A stretch of DNA of 64,000 bases from JAPOXR01 sp965221815 (lineage in GTDB: Bacteria; Pseudomonadota; Alphaproteobacteria; Rhodobacterales; Rhodobacteraceae). Location: contig OZ244915.1 of assembly GCA_965221815.1 (NCBI GenBank), positions 1,922,001-1,986,000 on the forward strand, written 5' to 3'. Position 1 is the stretch's first letter. Every line of letters starts with the position of its first letter. Under the pieces are notes generated by a model. The model saw only the letters and a list, made by a program, of their open reading frames with translations, searched no databases and was not told where the DNA came from. Positions 62,044 to 64,000 of this stretch are shown piece after piece. Both the position numbers and the translations under genes were made by a program.

Positions 62044-63370
62044 AGGGAGTGATTCCCCTATGGCTGGGTTTGGACCCTGGTTGATTCCTGATCGGTTTCA
62101 TTTGGCGAATCAGGCGACCCTGGCAAGAGGCGTGCGATTGTCGTTGGCCGAGAGGTGGGCTTGGGCGTGTCGCCGTCTGTGGGTCAGTTGGGCCCAGACG
62201 TTGTCAAAGCGTCCCGATTTGAGCCGGGCCCGGACAGTGAGAACACCCTGGCCACCGGCACGGCCCCATCGCTGGCCGCTGCGCTTGAGCCGGGTGTTGA
62301 CGATCATTGTGTTTGCCGCCTCGACAGCCCCGCTGCCGATGGGAGAGCCGGCATCGCGGGCCGCTTGGTCACGCATCCGCTGACGGTTGCTACGGACAGA
62401 CCCAATGGCGGTGGTGATCTCGCCAGCCCCTGGGCTTTTCCGCTTGAGATATCGCAATGCATCGATCACCTGGCCCACGCAATGGGGATCGTCTGTCAGG
62501 ATCGCCTTGTGTGTGTCGAACCCCGCCGTGCTCTTGCCGCTCTCGGCCCCATCAGCGGCATCGGCCGCGGCCTTGAGAGACTTGGCCGGCCTGCCCGACA
62601 TCGATGAGCCGGATATCCGGGGTCAAACTCTCCAGACACGTCCCGTTGTCCCGGGCCCCATCGGCGATGGCGACAATCTTCAATTCTCTGTCTTGCCCGG
62701 CCGCCTGCGGCATCCCCTGCCACACCTCCTGGCTGATCGGGCGTTTCAGACAGGTCCGGTCGGGTTCGGGAAGCCGGGCAAAAGTCCCTGTGTCAGCATC
62801 GTCCCCGCGCTGCCCTGTTGGGCCACAACGCCGCAGGCGGCCTCACGCCAGCCCTGTTCATAAACCTGTCCATCCCGCTCTTCCGCAGGCATCCGCAGCA
62901 TCGTGCCATCCAGCGAGACCCGCAGGGCCACCGCATCATCATGCCGGCTCTCGTCGCCCCGTACCTCTTCCAGCCGATCATCGGCCTGATCCTCAAATTC
63001 CGGCCCCACCTCGGCCGTCAGGCGGATCAGACTGCGCGTTGCGGGACCCGCCCCACAGATCCGCTGCCACAGATCCGCCCCATCCCGTGCCGGCAGGCTG
63101 GCCATGATCGCCGCCGAGAGACCGGCGGCCGCAGGTGTCATCCCACCTGTGGTCAGACCCGCGACCGCATCGCGCAGATCAAGCTCCGCCTGATGCGGAT
63201 CCTCTCGAAACAGGCAGGCCAGATCCTCTTTGAGGCCCGTGTCCGGCAATTGCGCAGCGACCGTCTGCAGGGTGTCCGCGACCCGCTGTCGTGCCGGCGC
63301 GATGTCCAGATCGGTCCTGACAACAGAGATGTCAGAGTGTCAATCGGTCCTCCGCGTGTTCCGTCTCAGT
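62044..63370 (-). pseudogene. ISKra4-type transposase, nearly complete but frameshifted
   Basis: Minus strand from about 63340: LPDTGLKEDLACLFREDPHQ, then RVSLDGTMLRMPAEERDGQV and YEQGWREAACGVV (catalytic Asp region), a frame change near 62600-62750, then TDDPHCVGQVIDALRYLKRK, GSPIGSGAVEAANTMIVNTR and LKRSGQRWGRAGGQGVLTVR ending at 62110. The IS end GGGAGTGATTCCCCTATGGC starts near 62044. Two smaller pieces of the same element are at 48990 and 50930. Confidence 0.75.
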
Positions 63371-63486
63371 GGGTGTGAGCGGGTACATGATATTGACGAG
63401 AGTTCCTCACTTCGTTAACGTTTTTCGGGGTGACAGCTGCCGAAAGGGACAGCTGCAAGAAAGCTGATTTTCAAAGGAAAGCAAAA

Positions 63487-64000
63487 ATGAACTCATTCAA
63501 GGTGATTCTGTTCGCGTCAGCAGCAAGTATTTCTGCCACTGCTGTATCAGCAATGGACGAAGTTGTTTTCGGGACCAACTGGCTGGCGCAGGCAGAACAT
63601 GGTGGATTTTACCAATCCGTGGCTGACGGAACCTATGCCGAATGCGGTTTGGATGTGTCCATCGTCTCGGGTGGGCCACAGGTCAATAACCGTGCTCTGA
63701 TGATCGCGGGAAAGATCGACTACCATATGGGCGGCGATATGCTGCAGGCTTTTAATGCCGTCAAGGAAGGCATCCCTGTCGTCTCGGTGGCTGCGATATT
63801 TCAAAAGCATCCGCAGGTCATCCTTACGCATCCGGGCAAGGCAAACAGTTTTGAAGATCTCAAAAACCTGACATTGCTGATTGGTGACAACGGTTTTGCA
63901 TCCTATTACCAGTGGATGATCGCAGAATACGGGTTTACCACGGAACAACGCCGACCCTATACTTTCAATCCGGCTCCCTTCCTCGCCGACGAGAATCTCG
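63487..64000 (+). CDS. ABC transporter substrate-binding protein (NMT1/SsuA-like), 3' end outside window
   Basis: ATG at 63487 with AAAGGAAAG upstream. Signal peptide MNSFKVILFASAASISATAV (cleavage near VSA), so periplasmic. Family marks of NMT1/THI5-like proteins: VVFGTNWLAQAEHGGFYQSV, IVSGGPQVNNRALMIAGKID, GVPVVSV-like IPVVSVAAIFQKHPQVILTH and NSFEDLKNLTLLIGDNGFAS. These bind thiamine pyrimidine precursors, sulfonates or related small molecules; the ligand cannot be read. The frame is open to the window end. Confidence 0.88.
   Translation, partial: MNSFKVILFASAASISATAVSAMDEVVFGTNWLAQAEHGGFYQSVADGTYAECGLDVSIVSGGPQVNNRALMIAGKIDYHMGGDMLQAFNAVKEGIPVVSVAAIFQKHPQVILTHPGKANSFEDLKNLTLLIGDNGFASYYQWMIAEYGFTTEQRRPYTFNPAPFLADENL

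Noticed and set aside
1..64000. tRNA or rRNA genes
   Set aside because: No cloverleaf with conserved arms or rRNA-like stretch was noticed on either strand by eye; a tRNAscan run would settle it.

Overview
The window looks like chromosomal DNA of an alphaproteobacterium, probably marine or host-associated. Pointers are a TRAP (DctPQM) transporter, a porin of alphaproteobacterial type, an ArsR-methyltransferase regulator in front of metF-metH, an M20/gamma-glutamyltransferase/Dpp-type operon with IclR regulators, and a Calx-beta autotransporter. Organism assignment is inference only. Short metabolic operons with tight ATGA overlaps alternate with stretches full of insertion sequences and broken genes, so the genome seems to have gone through a burst of IS activity and gene decay.

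Layout. 1-1415: end of a sugar or polyol catabolic operon (SDR dehydrogenase, sugar epimerase). 1426-5087: an island bounded by a roughly 80-bp inverted repeat, holding a resolvase fragment, a higBA toxin-antitoxin pair whose toxin has one in-frame TGA, and an IS whose transposase is fused to a DruA (DUF4338) domain. 5204-10928: metH, metF and an ArsR-methyltransferase fusion in one operon behind a perfect AT-rich palindrome. 11097-16278: a graveyard of an MqsA-like regulator, two IS1634-family remnants, and an IS630 copy inside an unidentified gene that is itself joined to an IS1595 remnant. 16921-21094: TRAP transporter plus Gfo/Idh/MocA dehydrogenase. 21846-25714: hypothetical protein, broken RES toxin, 2-hydroxyacid dehydrogenase, polyphosphate kinase 2. 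26043-29052: porin with an upstream 12-C tract, then an AT-rich island of small genes, hairpins and a dispersed hairpin repeat. 29200-39277: M20 peptidase, gamma-glutamyltransferase and a five-gene Dpp/Gsi-type peptide importer, divergent from two tandem IclR regulators. 39395-51150: a second IS-rich zone (IS1634, terminase remnant, second DruA-IS4 copy with a nonsense codon, ISKra4, IS5), including a secreted-protein gene whose 5' end has a 12-C tract that puts it out of frame. 51860-56750: RidA, DUF2306 membrane protein, large Calx-beta autotransporter with near-identical 342-bp repeats. 57450-61959: a unit bounded by a 22-bp perfect inverted repeat, carrying an IS1-family transposase, small genes and a decayed TbpB-like lipoprotein, itself hit by an ISKra4 copy with a 9-bp target duplication. 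62044-63370: ISKra4-type remnant. 63487-64000: start of an NMT1-type substrate-binding protein.

How the genes work together. MetF supplies 5-methyltetrahydrofolate to MetH, and the regulator at the head of that operon probably senses the methyl cycle. The Dpp-like importer, gamma-glutamyltransferase and M20 peptidase form an import-and-cleave route for peptides, plausibly gamma-glutamyl peptides such as glutathione. The surface-exposed genes (porin, autotransporter, TbpB-like lipoprotein, 46-kb secreted protein) are where homopolymer tracts, internal repeats and nonsense codons gather, which suggests variable or relaxed selection on the cell surface. No rRNA, tRNA or CRISPR array was seen.
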